DNA of 64,000 nucleotides from CBDCCV01 sp965215025 (GCA_965215025.1 CBDCCV010000002.1:1860001-1924000); one strand, 5' to 3'. Positions 15,426 through 24,282 are shown, counted from the stretch's first letter. The notes: generated by a model from the sequence alone, not told the origin. Program-made: numbers and translations.

Positions 15426-16148
15426 ATGCTGCTTCGCCTGCGCAACGCGGCGGCCTCGATGACGGAGATGACGCGCCAGCAAGAGCGCGTCGCCAACAAC
15501 CTGGCCAACGCCAACACGGTCGGCTACAAGCGCGACCGCCTCTTTACGCAAGCGCTCGAGGAACGGCTCGACGCCGAGGGCGCCCCGCGCAGCGACCGCC
15601 GCGTGACGCAGGGCGCTGACCCCCGCCAGGGCACGCTCAAGGCCACGGGCAACCCGCTCGACGTCGCCCTCGGCGGCGAGGGGTTTTTCGTCACGACCGA
15701 CGCGGCCACGGGCGCGCCGCGCTACACGCGCGCCGGGCAGTTTGCCCTCGGCGAGGACGGCACGCTGCGCACGCCCGCCGGCCACGCCGTCGAAGGCCAG
15801 GGCGGTCCCATCCAGATCCCGCCCGAGAGCGGCCCGGTACAGATCGCCAAAGACGGCACGATCCAGGCCGGCGGGCAGCGCGTGGGCGCCCTGAGCGTGG
15901 TCCGCTTCGAGAACCCCTTGGAGCTTGAGCGCCTCGACGGCGCCGCCTTCGCTGCGGGCAATGCCGCCCCGGAGCCGGTCCAAGCGCCCGACGTCATCCA
16001 GGGCCACCTCGAAGGCAGCAATGTCAACCCCGTGGCCGAGATGGCGGACATGATCGAGCACTTCCGCACGTTCGAGTCGCAGCAGAAGGTGCTCCAAACC
16101 ACCGACCAGGTCCTCGGCCGCGTCACGCGCGACCTCGGCACGTTTTGA
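15426..16148 (+). CDS. flgF: Flagellar proximal rod protein FlgF
   Basis: 240 residues, normal for FlgF. The N-terminal rod signature is RVANNLANANTVGYKRDR; the middle has GNPLDVALGGEGFFVT; the C-terminus has the helical GHLEGSNVNPVAEMADMIE pattern shared by rod and hook proteins. FlgF forms part of the proximal rod in the periplasm, next to FlgG. The frame is open upstream, but the ATG giving MLLRLRNAAASM aligns with the family start. Followed by flgG after 93 bases that contain an inverted repeat. Confidence 0.92.
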   Translation: MLLRLRNAAASMTEMTRQQERVANNLANANTVGYKRDRLFTQALEERLDAEGAPRSDRRVTQGADPRQGTLKATGNPLDVALGGEGFFVTTDAATGAPRYTRAGQFALGEDGTLRTPAGHAVEGQGGPIQIPPESGPVQIAKDGTIQAGGQRVGALSVVRFENPLELERLDGAAFAAGNAAPEPVQAPDVIQGHLEGSNVNPVAEMADMIEHFRTFESQQKVLQTTDQVLGRVTRDLGTF

Positions 16149-16153
16149 TTTTC

Positions 16154-16228
16154 AGGTGTGGACATGTGGGAGTACGGGCGTAAAAGCCCTGATCTCACGC
16201 CTCGCCCACACGCCCATCCTCCCCCACT
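16154..16228. repeat. GTGGGAGT-type inverted repeat between flgF and flgG
   Basis: A left arm containing GGACATGTGGGAGTACGGGCG is partly complementary to a right arm containing CGCCCACACGCCCATCC. It fills most of the flgF-flgG gap. A close relative follows fliN (54646-54711), and right-arm-like sequences precede the fliR and flhA starts. Confidence 0.6.
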
Positions 16229-16241
16229 CTCCCTCGACTCT

Positions 16242-17030
16242 ATGCTTCGCGCCCTCCACACCGCCGCCCTGGGCATGAGCGCCCAGCAGACCGGCGTTGA
16301 CAACATCGCCAACAACCTCGCCAACGCGAACACGACGGGCTACAAGCGCTCCGCCGTCGTCTTCCAGGACCTCTTGTACCAGACCGTGCAGGCGCCGGGC
16401 GAGGGCGAGGCCGCCGGCAGTGCGCCACCCGCCGCGCTCCAGCTTGGGCACGGCGCCACCGCCGTCGCCACCGTGCGCAACTTTGCGCAGGGCGGATTTC
16501 AGGAGACGGGCAACTCGCTCGACCTTGCCATCAACGGCGACGGCTTCTTCCAGGTGCGCCGGCCCGACGGCTCGGTGGCCTACACGCGCGACGGCACCTT
16601 CACGCTCAGCCCCGAGGGCACCCTCGTCACGCAGACGGGCCTCGCCGTCGAACCCGAGCTGAGCGTGCCGCCGGACGCCGTCGAGATCCACGTGAGCCAG
16701 GACGGCCTCGTGCGCGCCCGGATGCAGGGCGAGCCGGAACCGATAGAGCTGGGCCAGCTCGAGCTGACGCGCTTTCCCAACGCGACGGGCCTGAACCCGC
16801 TTGGCGGCAACCTCTTCGAGCAGACGGAGACGAGCGGGCAGCCGCTGATCGCCTCGCCCGGCCAGGACGGCGTGGGCGTCATCCGACAGGGCTTCTTGGA
16901 GTCGGCCAACGTGGACGTGGTCAAGGAGATGGTAAGCCTGATCGAGGCGCAGCGCGCCTACGAGATCAACTCGAAGATGGTCACCACGAGCGAGGACATG
17001 CTCCAAATCGCCAATAACCTCAAGCGCTAA
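16242..17030 (+). CDS. flgG: Flagellar distal rod protein FlgG
   Basis: 262 residues, exactly the common FlgG length. Signatures: MLRALHTAALGMSAQQTGVD, NIANNLANANTTGYKR, then NSLDLAINGDGFFQV in the core, and a C-terminal helix with ESANVDVVKEMVSLIEAQR. It builds the distal rod that passes through the P and L rings. An in-frame extension upstream is translated repeat sequence and is not part of the gene. Next come the ring genes flgA, flgH and flgI. Confidence 0.97.
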   Translation: MLRALHTAALGMSAQQTGVDNIANNLANANTTGYKRSAVVFQDLLYQTVQAPGEGEAAGSAPPAALQLGHGATAVATVRNFAQGGFQETGNSLDLAINGDGFFQVRRPDGSVAYTRDGTFTLSPEGTLVTQTGLAVEPELSVPPDAVEIHVSQDGLVRARMQGEPEPIELGQLELTRFPNATGLNPLGGNLFEQTETSGQPLIASPGQDGVGVIRQGFLESANVDVVKEMVSLIEAQRAYEINSKMVTTSEDMLQIANNLKR

Positions 17031-17143
17031 TTTCCCGCGCCGCACCTAACGAACACCCCCTCTCCAGCCTGTCCCGCACTTGATGCGAGGTTCAGGATGA
17101 CGGAAGGCGGATGTTCGCGCCCCAAGCTGAGCAAGCCATCGCT

Positions 17144-17875
17144 ATGCCCCACCACCTATCCATTCTGCTGACGCCGCTGGCGCTGGCGCTGCTTGCCGCT
17201 TTGGCGAGCGGCCCGGCGTGGGGGCAGCCGGCGGAGAGTCTGCCGCAGCGGATTCAGGCGGCGGCAGGCGAGGCGCTGGCAACCCGCTACCCGGACGACG
17301 CCCACCGCTTCAGGGTGCGCATCCGCCGCCTGGACCAGGGCTTAGAGGCCGCCGACGCCACGCTGCGCATCGCCCTGCCGGCGGCGCAGGACGTGCCGCG
17401 CGGGCTGACGCAGACGCCCGTGTACGTCGGCGGACAGAAAACCGGCTGGGCGCTCCTCTACGTGGCGCACTACGACTCCGTGGCCGTGCCGCAGGCCGAC
17501 CTGCGCGCCGGCGACGCGCTCACGCCTGACCAGGTGGAGACGGCGTGGATCGAGACGACGCGCTTCCGGGGCGAGCCGCTGCGCGCGGCGGACCTGCGCG
17601 CGCTCTCGGCCGCCGGTCCCGTCTACGCCAGCCGCACGCTGCGCGCGGGCCGGGCGCTGCGCCACGGCGACCTCCGCCCGCCCTACGCCGCCGACACGGG
17701 CGAGGCCGTGGAGATGACCTATCAGCGCGGCGCCCTCACGTTCCGCCTGCGCTGCAAGGCGCGCGAGCCGGGCTTCGCCGGCGAGGCCATCCGCCTCTAC
17801 GCCCCCACCACCGACGCCGTCTACCGCGCCCGCCTCACCGAGGCCGGCCGCGCCGAATGGATCGAAACCCTTTGA
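17144..17875 (+). CDS. flgA: Flagellar P-ring assembly chaperone FlgA
   Basis: 243 residues with a signal peptide (MPHHLSILLTPLALALLAAL, cleavage near AWG-Q). The C-terminal half is a SAF-type domain: an ASRTLRAGRALRHGDLRP turn, GEAVEMTYQRGALTFRLRCKA, then GFAGEAIRLY, the usual FlgA pattern. It helps FlgI subunits assemble the P ring in the periplasm. I chose the ATG at 17144 because it places the signal peptide at the N-terminus; an ATG 11 codons upstream is in frame. It lies 13 bases before flgH. Confidence 0.88.
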   Translation: MPHHLSILLTPLALALLAALASGPAWGQPAESLPQRIQAAAGEALATRYPDDAHRFRVRIRRLDQGLEAADATLRIALPAAQDVPRGLTQTPVYVGGQKTGWALLYVAHYDSVAVPQADLRAGDALTPDQVETAWIETTRFRGEPLRAADLRALSAAGPVYASRTLRAGRALRHGDLRPPYAADTGEAVEMTYQRGALTFRLRCKAREPGFAGEAIRLYAPTTDAVYRARLTEAGRAEWIETL

Positions 17876-17888
17876 CCTCCACTCCGCC

Positions 17889-18482
17889 ATGACGCACGCT
17901 CTCCGACTCTCTTTCCTCGCCGCCCTGCTGACGGCGCTGGCCGCCCCGGCGGCGCACGCGCAGTCGCTCTACGCCGACCCGATAGCCCGCCAGGCCGGCG
18001 ACGTCCTCACCGTCATCCTCGCTGAGGAGACGGCCGCGCAGCGCGAGAGCGGCTACGACGCGCGCAGCAGCGCCGGCCTCGGCGGCAGCGCTTCCGTCGA
18101 GGGGCCGAGCCTGTCGAGCCGCTTCGGCGCCGACACCGAGTTCAGCAAGAGCGCCTCCACGAGCAACCAGACCGTGCAGAGCGACCTCCTGCAAGGCACC
18201 CTCACCGCCCGCGTCACCGAGGTGGACGAGGCGGGCAACCTCATCGTCGAGGGCGAGCGGCGCCTCAACGTCAACGGCGTCACGCACGTGATGTACGTCA
18301 GCGGCATCGTGCGCCCGCTTGACGTGCGCTACGACAACACGGTGCTCTCCTACCAGATCGCTAACGCGGAGGTCGAGTACCGCCGCGCCGGCCTCTCGCG
18401 CCGCTTCTTCTCTCCAGGCCTGCTCGCCAAGGCAGGCGCGGCCGTCGTGCTCGGCGTCGCCGTCTTCCTCGGGACGCAGTAG
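17889..18482 (+). CDS. flgH: Flagellar L-ring protein FlgH
   Basis: 197 residues. Family features include the early strand QAGDVLTVILAEETAAQ, a low-complexity Ser/Gly stretch, and a C-terminal half with GNLIVEGERRLNVNG and VSGIVRPLDV. FlgH forms the L ring in the outer membrane. Two oddities: typical FlgH is a lipoprotein, but here the signal peptide ends in AHA-QSLY with no lipobox cysteine (no cysteine anywhere), and the protein ends in a hydrophobic helix (about 177-195, KAGAAVVLGVAVFLG) that could anchor it. It lies in a flgA-flgH-flgI ring-gene cluster. Confidence 0.93.
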   Translation: MTHALRLSFLAALLTALAAPAAHAQSLYADPIARQAGDVLTVILAEETAAQRESGYDARSSAGLGGSASVEGPSLSSRFGADTEFSKSASTSNQTVQSDLLQGTLTARVTEVDEAGNLIVEGERRLNVNGVTHVMYVSGIVRPLDVRYDNTVLSYQIANAEVEYRRAGLSRRFFSPGLLAKAGAAVVLGVAVFLGTQ

Positions 18483-18519
18483 CGAAGCGCTTCACCTCCA
18501 TGCGAATGCCAGGAACTGT

Positions 18520-18602
18520 GACGATGGACAACCGACGAACGACGATGGTTGACCGGCGGGCATCTGCTGTGCCTCGTCGTCTGTCGTCTATCGTCCGTCG
18601 TC
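18520..18602. repeat. GACGACGG-type inverted repeat between flgH and flgI
   Basis: A left arm starting GACGATGGACAACCGACGA and a right arm ending TCTATCGTCCGTCGTC are imperfect reverse complements over about 28 bases, separated by about 26 bases. It starts 37 bases after the flgH stop. A similar element follows fliS (30550-30628). Confidence 0.65.
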
Positions 18603-18628
18603 CACTAAGCCAAAACCTCCTCTCTTCC

Positions 18629-19744
18629 ATGCGCACGCTTCGCTCTCTTTTTCTACTCGCCCTCCTCGTAGCCGCCAGTGCGGTCCCGGCGATGGGGCAG
18701 GGGCAGGCGCGCCTCAAGGACATGGTCGTCCTCGAAGGGGCCGCGCCGGTGCAGCTTACCGGCTACGGCCTCGTCGTCGGCCTCGACCGCACGGGCGACC
18801 GGGCGCGCGGGCGGCGCGGCGCGCTCTACACCGTGCAGAGCATCGCCAACATGCTGCGCGAGTTCGGCATCACCGTCAACCCGGAGCGGCTCGCCTCGCG
18901 CAACGCCGCCGCCGTCATGGTCACCGTGACGATGGACCCGTTCAGCGGGCCGGGCAGCCGCCTCGACGTGACCGTCTCCGCCCTGGGCGACGCGCGCTCG
19001 CTCTCCGGCGGCGTGCTCTTGCAGACGCCGCTCCTCGACCCGATCACCAAGACGCTCCACGCCATGGCGCAGGGGCCGATCTCCACGGGCAGCGCGGGCG
19101 CGTCCAGCCGCGGCTCCAGCGTGCAGGTCAACCACAACAACACCGGGCGCATCCCCAACGGCGCCATCGTGAAAGCGCCGCTGCCGGTAGACCTCGCCCG
19201 CAGCGACGTGGGCCTCGTGCTCCGGCGGCCTGACTTCACCAACGCGGCGAAGGTGGCCGACGCCATCAACGCCGTGTATCCGGACGCCGCTGCGGCCGAG
19301 CACGCCGGCCTGGTGAGCGTGAGCGTGCCAGCGGAGGCGGGCGGGACGGCCGGGCTGATGGCGCGTCTCGAAGGCCTCACCGTGGAGGTGGACGTGCCCG
19401 CGCGCGTGGTCATCAACGAGCGCACGGGCACCATCGTGGCCGGCGGCGGCGTGGGCATCAGCGAGGTGATGATCACCTACGGCAACCTCATCGTCGCCAC
19501 GCAGGAGGACCGTTTCGTCTCGCAGCCGAATCCGCTCGGCGAGGGCGAGACCGTCGCCGGCGCTGAAGGGTCGGTGGCTGTGGAGCAGGAGCAGGCGCGC
19601 TCCGTCGTCCTCCCGCCCAACACGGACGTGAACGAGCTGGCCGCCGCGCTCAACGAACTCGGCCTCACCGCACGCGACGTCATCGCCATCTTCCAATCCA
19701 TCGACCGCGCCAACGCCCTCCAGGGCGAACTCGTCATCCTCTAA
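18629..19744 (+). CDS. flgI: Flagellar P-ring protein FlgI
   Basis: 371 residues, standard length. A signal peptide (MRTLRSLFLLALLVAASAV) ends near MGQ-GQ. Core motifs are LTGYGLVVGLDRTGD, SIANMLREFGITV, and the repeated RTGTIVAGGGVGISEVMITYG region. FlgI forms the periplasmic P ring around the rod. The frame is open 43 codons upstream of this ATG, but those codons translate the inverted repeat, so the start is placed at the signal peptide. Followed by flgJ after 29 bases. Confidence 0.96.
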   Translation: MRTLRSLFLLALLVAASAVPAMGQGQARLKDMVVLEGAAPVQLTGYGLVVGLDRTGDRARGRRGALYTVQSIANMLREFGITVNPERLASRNAAAVMVTVTMDPFSGPGSRLDVTVSALGDARSLSGGVLLQTPLLDPITKTLHAMAQGPISTGSAGASSRGSSVQVNHNNTGRIPNGAIVKAPLPVDLARSDVGLVLRRPDFTNAAKVADAINAVYPDAAAAEHAGLVSVSVPAEAGGTAGLMARLEGLTVEVDVPARVVINERTGTIVAGGGVGISEVMITYGNLIVATQEDRFVSQPNPLGEGETVAGAEGSVAVEQEQARSVVLPPNTDVNELAAALNELGLTARDVIAIFQSIDRANALQGELVIL

Positions 19745-19773
19745 CTCTCCATCCCCCTCATCCCCACCTACCC

Positions 19774-20163
19774 ATGACCCCGCAAGACTACGTCCGCACG
19801 CAGACGGTTAAACAGCTCAGCGACGCCCGCGCCTCCGTGCAGAAGGCCGCCGAGACGCCCGCCGAGGCAGCCCAGCAGTTTGAAGAGATCCTCGTCCGCC
19901 AGCTCGTGAAGGTGATGACGAAGGACCTCTTCGACGCCTCCCCTTCCGGCCAGGACGGCCCGCAGTGGATGCAGGGCCAGCGCGATACGCAGCGCGACCT
20001 GCTCACGGACATGCTCACGAAGCACCTCGCCGCCTCGGACGCGCTACCCGTGGCCGACCACCTCACGCAGCAGTGGGACGAGGCCGCGCCCGCCCCCGAC
20101 CTGCCAATCCCCGATGCCGCCGAGAAAGCCCCGACGCTCCCGCCCACCGACCTGGAGAAATGA
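19774..20163 (+). CDS. flgJ: Rod-binding protein, FlgJ N-terminal domain only
   Basis: 129 residues covering just the rod-binding domain of FlgJ: AAQQFEEILVRQLVKVMTKDLF and a glutamine-rich MQGQRDTQRDLLTDMLTKHLA helix. The peptidoglycan-hydrolysing muramidase domain found in enterobacterial FlgJ is absent, as in many other bacteria, so rod penetration of the wall must use another enzyme. It lies between flgI and the hook-filament junction genes, its usual place. Confidence 0.88.
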   Translation: MTPQDYVRTQTVKQLSDARASVQKAAETPAEAAQQFEEILVRQLVKVMTKDLFDASPSGQDGPQWMQGQRDTQRDLLTDMLTKHLAASDALPVADHLTQQWDEAAPAPDLPIPDAAEKAPTLPPTDLEK

Positions 20164-20172
20164 CCCAGGATG

Positions 20173-20294
20173 TGACCTATGGCGAAAACATTCGCTTCGT
20201 GTCATCCTGAACGCAGTGAAGGATCTCACACTTCTTAAGATGCCTCGACAAAGGAGATCCTTCGCGTTGCTCAGAATGACCACTGGATAGGTCA
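20173..20294. repeat. Nested inverted repeat, GTCATCCTGA type, between flgJ and flgN
   Basis: Inner arms are about 26 bases each (starting GTCATCCTGAACGCAGTGAA at 20201, and ending GTTGCTCAGAATGAC at 20280). They are flanked by outer arms TGACCTAT (20173-20180) and ATAGGTCA (20287-20294). The whole flgJ-flgN gap is this element. The two-level structure suggests a mobile or formerly mobile miniature element. Confidence 0.75.
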
Positions 20295-20326
20295 TAACTT
20301 GCACTAAATAACCTTTCGCCGCCGCC

Positions 20327-20869
20327 ATGCCTGCCGCCACGCCCCACGGCCTCGCCGCCCTTACTGACAAGCTGCTCCGCACGATGCAGGAAGAGCGCGC
20401 CGCGCTCGGCGCTCTCCATGCGCAGCTTACGCGCCAGCTCGATGCGCTGCGCGGCCGCTCCCGCGCGCCGCTCGAAGACGCCACCCACGCGGCTAACGAC
20501 CTCCTGGGGCGGCTCGACGGACTGCGCCAGACGCGCGCGCGCCAGACGCGCCTGCTCCGCCGCCTGCTCAACCTCGACCCCAACGCCTCCGCGCTCGCGC
20601 CCGTGGCAGAGGCTTTGGAGGCGCGCGGCGCGGGAGACGCCGCCCGCCGCCTCCGCCACGCGCGCCAGGACGTGCGCGCCGCCGCCGCCGCTGTCCAGCA
20701 GCAGGGCGAGGCGCTCAGCTACGCGCTTCAGTACGCCATCGGCCTCGGCCGCGAGATGCTCAGCCTGCTTCACCAGGCGGATGCCGCCGCGCCGCCAGCC
20801 ACGTACACCGCCGCCGGACAAACGGCCGCTACCACCTCCGCCCACTCGCTCGTCAACCACCTCGGCTGA
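20327..20869 (+). CDS. flgN: FlgN-type export chaperone for FlgK/FlgL
   Basis: 180 residues, mostly helical and coiled-coil forming (LTDKLLRTMQEERAALGALH, LGRLDGLRQTRARQTRLLRRL). Composition, length and position directly before flgK and flgL fit FlgN, which keeps the hook-filament junction proteins export-competent in the cytoplasm. The C-terminal PPATYTAAGQT segment recalls the YxxxG tail often seen in FlgN proteins. Sequence conservation in this family is low, so the call rests largely on context. Confidence 0.75.
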   Translation: MPAATPHGLAALTDKLLRTMQEERAALGALHAQLTRQLDALRGRSRAPLEDATHAANDLLGRLDGLRQTRARQTRLLRRLLNLDPNASALAPVAEALEARGAGDAARRLRHARQDVRAAAAAVQQQGEALSYALQYAIGLGREMLSLLHQADAAAPPATYTAAGQTAATTSAHSLVNHLG

Positions 20870-20896
20870 CGCATCTCCACCACGAGGACCCGCGCC

Positions 20897-22255
20897 ATGA
20901 GCATCAACCAGCTTTACGAGATCAGCCGCCGCTCCTTCCGGGCGTTTCAGGCCGGGATGGACACCGTCGGCCAGAACGTCGCCAACGCCGACACGGACGG
21001 CTATCGCCGCCGCCGCGTCACGCTGCGCGCCACGGGCACCGTCTCGCCCGGCATCCTGATGACCACGCCGCGCGGCCAGGCGACGGGCACGGGCGTCTCG
21101 GTCGGCTCCTTCGAGCGCGTGCGCGACCGCCTCTTAGAAGGCGCCGCCCGCGAAGCGCGCACCGGCCAAGGCGCCGCCGACGAGGAGTCGCGCATCCTGA
21201 GCGCCCTTGAAGGCGTCTTCGCCGTCGGCTCCCAGAACGCGCTGCCGGACGTCTTGGGCCGCTTCTGGGACGCCTGGAGCGACGTGGCCGACAACCCGAC
21301 GGACACCGGCGTGCGCGCGGCGCTCCTCAGCCGCACCGATGCGCTCGCCGGCACGCTCGGCCGCCTCGACCGCGGCCTTACGCAGATCAGAACGCAGACG
21401 CAGAGCGCGCTCCAAACGGGCCTCGACGAAATCAACGGCACCATCAAAGAGATCGGCGCGCTCAACGAGCAGATCCGCGACGCCCGCTTCAAAGGCTCGC
21501 CCGACCTCGTGGCCGAGGACCGGCGCGACACGCTCGTAGAAAAGCTGTCCGCCTTCGCCCCGGCGCGCGTACGCGAGAAAGAGGACGGCTACACCGTCAC
21601 CATCGGCGGCATGGCCGTGGTGCAGGGGACGCACACGACGGGCCTTGAATCCGCCGAGACGCAGCAAGGCCAGACGGAGGTGCGCTTTGCCGGCACGGAC
21701 GTCGCCTTCCAGCCGCAGCCCGGCGCCGACGGCAAGCTCGGCGCGTGGGTGCGCACGCTCACGGGCACGCTGCCCGGCGTCCGCGGCCAGCTCGACGGCT
21801 TCGCGCAGGGCCTCGTGGAAGCGGTCAACGCCGCGCACCAGGACGGCTTCGACCAGAACGGCAACGCCGGCGGCGACTTCTTCGACCCCAGCGGCGTGAC
21901 GGCCGGCACCATCGCGCGGGCCGTCGGCTCGCCGGACGCCGTCGCCGCCGCCGGCCAGCCCGACGCACCGGGCGACAGCCAGCAGGCGCTCGAAATCGCC
22001 CGCCTGCACGAGAACTTCGATGCCGAGGCCATCGACCTGATCGCCGGCGTGGGCGCGCGCGTGGAGAAGGCCTCCGCCGAGGCCGAGGCGCAGGCCGCCG
22101 TGGTGGACCACCTCGACGGCATGGCGCGCGGCGTCTCCGGCGTGTCACTCGACGAGGAGATGACCAACATGATCGAGTACCAGCAGGCCTTTGCCGCCTC
22201 CGCCCGCGTCCTCACCACGGCGCAGTCCATGATGGACACGCTCCTGGCGATGTGA
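20897..22255 (+). CDS. flgK: Flagellar hook-associated protein FlgK
   Basis: 452 residues. The N-terminus has the rod/hook signature AFQAGMDTVGQNVANADTDGYRRRRV; the start of the core has the FlgK pattern NALPDVLGRFWDAWSDVADN; and the C-terminus SLDEEMTNMIEYQQAFAASA is diagnostic. It forms the first of the two junction zones between hook and filament. Placed between its chaperone gene and flgL, as expected. Confidence 0.96.
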   Translation: MSINQLYEISRRSFRAFQAGMDTVGQNVANADTDGYRRRRVTLRATGTVSPGILMTTPRGQATGTGVSVGSFERVRDRLLEGAAREARTGQGAADEESRILSALEGVFAVGSQNALPDVLGRFWDAWSDVADNPTDTGVRAALLSRTDALAGTLGRLDRGLTQIRTQTQSALQTGLDEINGTIKEIGALNEQIRDARFKGSPDLVAEDRRDTLVEKLSAFAPARVREKEDGYTVTIGGMAVVQGTHTTGLESAETQQGQTEVRFAGTDVAFQPQPGADGKLGAWVRTLTGTLPGVRGQLDGFAQGLVEAVNAAHQDGFDQNGNAGGDFFDPSGVTAGTIARAVGSPDAVAAAGQPDAPGDSQQALEIARLHENFDAEAIDLIAGVGARVEKASAEAEAQAAVVDHLDGMARGVSGVSLDEEMTNMIEYQQAFAASARVLTTAQSMMDTLLAM

Positions 22256-22322
22256 TTTTTGGACGGCGGACCGCTCGCCCCTCTTCCTTTCTCCCGCTCC
22301 CACCTTCTCCCTCTCCCAAACG

Positions 22323-23231
22323 ATGCCTTCGATCAACATCAGCCGCGAGCGCAGCCTTTACGCCCGTAACTCCGGCCGGCACACGCCGGTCATCCAGCGC
22401 GACCTGGCCCGGCTGCGCGAGCAGATGGCGACGGGCCTGCGCATCAACCGCGCCTCCGATGACGCGGCCGGCTACGCGCAGGCGCAGAAGCTCGGTGCGC
22501 TCTCGGACCGCTATACGCAGTACGAGCGCTCCATCGGTGCGGCGCGGCCCTGGGTGGACCGGACGCAGGACACGCTCGACGGGCTGGCCGACCTCTTCAC
22601 CGAGGCCTACGAGGACGGCATCCAGGCCGCCAACGACGCCCGCTCCGCCGACGACCGCGAGGCCATCGCGCAGCGCCTCGACGCGCTCCAAAGCGAGACC
22701 GCCGACCTCCTCAACGCCAAGTCCGATGGCGAGTACCTCTTCGCCGGCAACCGCACGGACACGAAGCCCTTCGCCGATGACGGCACGCCGACGCGGCCCT
22801 ATGCCGACTTCAGCGGCGCGCGCCGACGCCGCGTTGGTCCGGATCAGGAGATCGCCCTCAACGTGACGGCCGGGCGCGTGCACCAGACGGGCGAGGGCTT
22901 TTCCGTGACAGAGGCGCTGAGTGAGATGGCCGCCGCCATCCGCAGCGGCGACCAGGACGCCATGCAGAACGCCCTCGGCCAGGTCGAGACCGCGCGCGAC
23001 CACCTAGCCGACCTCGGCGCGGCGGCCGGCACCACGGCCAACCGCCTCACCTCCGCCGCCGAGCAGCTCCGCGTCGCCAACGTGCAGACGCAGCAGCAGC
23101 GCTCCGCCCTCGAAGACGCCGACTACCTCGACGTCCTGACGCGCGTGCAGCAGCGCCAGGGCAGCCTCGAGGCCGCGCTCAAGGTCACGGCCTCCGCCAT
23201 GCAGACCTCGCTGCTCGACTACCTCCGCTGA
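22323..23231 (+). CDS. flgL: Flagellar hook-associated protein FlgL
   Basis: 302 residues, flagellin-related. The N-terminal part has LREQMATGLRINRASDDAAG, the ASDDA motif shared with flagellins, and GEYLFAGNRTDTKPF typical of FlgL. The C-terminal helix (QRSALEDADYLDVLTRVQQR) packs with the N-terminal one. It forms the second junction zone. The bases just before the ATG (CCCAAACG) are shared with the fliR leader and nearly with flhA. Confidence 0.95.
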   Translation: MPSINISRERSLYARNSGRHTPVIQRDLARLREQMATGLRINRASDDAAGYAQAQKLGALSDRYTQYERSIGAARPWVDRTQDTLDGLADLFTEAYEDGIQAANDARSADDREAIAQRLDALQSETADLLNAKSDGEYLFAGNRTDTKPFADDGTPTRPYADFSGARRRRVGPDQEIALNVTAGRVHQTGEGFSVTEALSEMAAAIRSGDQDAMQNALGQVETARDHLADLGAAAGTTANRLTSAAEQLRVANVQTQQQRSALEDADYLDVLTRVQQRQGSLEAALKVTASAMQTSLLDYLR

Positions 23232-23283
23232 CCCGGCCCTCAAGCGCGGCCCCTCCGTCTCTATCTCCCCCTCGGCCTGACAA

Positions 23284-24252
23284 ATGACGATGCATGACGG
23301 CACCCCTCCAGGCCGCGCGGATACGCCGCTGCGCCAGCTCAAGCTGCGCTGCCCGCCGCTGCCGCAAACGCTCGTCGAGGCGCTCGACCTCCTCGACCGC
23401 CCGGACGCGCTTCAGGTGAAAACCGTCACCCGGCTCGTCGAGCGCGACCCCATCGTGGTCGCCCGGCTCTTGCAGGTGGTCAACTCGGCGTACTACGGGA
23501 TGCGGCGCGAGGTCAGCTCGGCCCGGCGGGCGGTGACGCTGCTCGGGCCGGCGTCGGTGGCCGGCATCGTCGTGAGCATGAACGTGGTGAAGCTGCACGG
23601 GGCCATGAGCGGCCCGGCCAAGGCGTGCTTCGAGCGCCTGATCCGCCACAGCGCGGCCACGGCGTTCCTGGCGCGCCACCTCGCCACGCACGACCGCACC
23701 GCACGCCGCGCCGGCACCCTCGGCGACGCCTTTACGGCGGGCCTCCTGCACGACTTCGGGAAGATCATCCTCGTGTACAACTTCCCGGACGAGGCCGTGG
23801 CCCTCTATGAGGAAGAGACGCTGGCCGAGCACATCGTCCACCAGGACACGCGCGCGGTGGAGCAGCTGCTCTTCGGCTGCGACCACGCCGAGGCGGGCGC
23901 GTACGCCGCGCGCAAGCTGCGCCTTCCCGGCGCGCTGGCCAGCCTCATCCGCTACCACCACGCCCCGGACGAGCTGACGCTCGACCCACAGGCCGCCGCG
24001 CTCCTGCGCGTCGTGGCCGCCGCTAACTGCGCCGCCAAGGCCATGGGCCACGCCTTTGTCCACCCGTGCGACTGGGCGGCGTGCGAGGCGCATCCGGTGT
24101 GGGCGCAACTCGGCGCGCACGACTTCCCCGGTTACGAAACGCCCGAGGCGCTGGCGCAGGAGGTCTGCGCCCAGCAGGAGCACGTCGATGCGTACGTCCA
24201 GAGCCTCTCGCCGCGCGCCGAGGCGTCGCCTTTTTCGCTGCCCACTCTGTGA
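23284..24252 (+). CDS. HDOD domain protein (second copy type)
   Basis: 322 residues. An HDOD domain occupies about 20-225: LRCPPLPQTLVEALDLLD, VERDPIVVARLLQVVNSAYYG, and the His-Asp pair at 156-157 (GLLHDFGKI), with RYHHAPDEL later. The C-terminal third has no recognisable domain. It resembles the 13937 gene in the HDOD part only and lacks its receiver-like tail. Lying 52 bases after flgL and 30 before the next gene, it is probably part of the flagellar transcript. Substrate or partner unknown. Confidence 0.85.
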   Translation: MTMHDGTPPGRADTPLRQLKLRCPPLPQTLVEALDLLDRPDALQVKTVTRLVERDPIVVARLLQVVNSAYYGMRREVSSARRAVTLLGPASVAGIVVSMNVVKLHGAMSGPAKACFERLIRHSAATAFLARHLATHDRTARRAGTLGDAFTAGLLHDFGKIILVYNFPDEAVALYEEETLAEHIVHQDTRAVEQLLFGCDHAEAGAYAARKLRLPGALASLIRYHHAPDELTLDPQAAALLRVVAAANCAAKAMGHAFVHPCDWAACEAHPVWAQLGAHDFPGYETPEALAQEVCAQQEHVDAYVQSLSPRAEASPFSLPTL

Positions 24253-24282
24253 TCTCCCTTTTTCCTACGTCCCCACCGCGCC

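Noticed and set aside
18500..18628. N-terminal extension of FlgI
   Set aside because: It would bury the signal peptide and consists of the translated inverted repeat.
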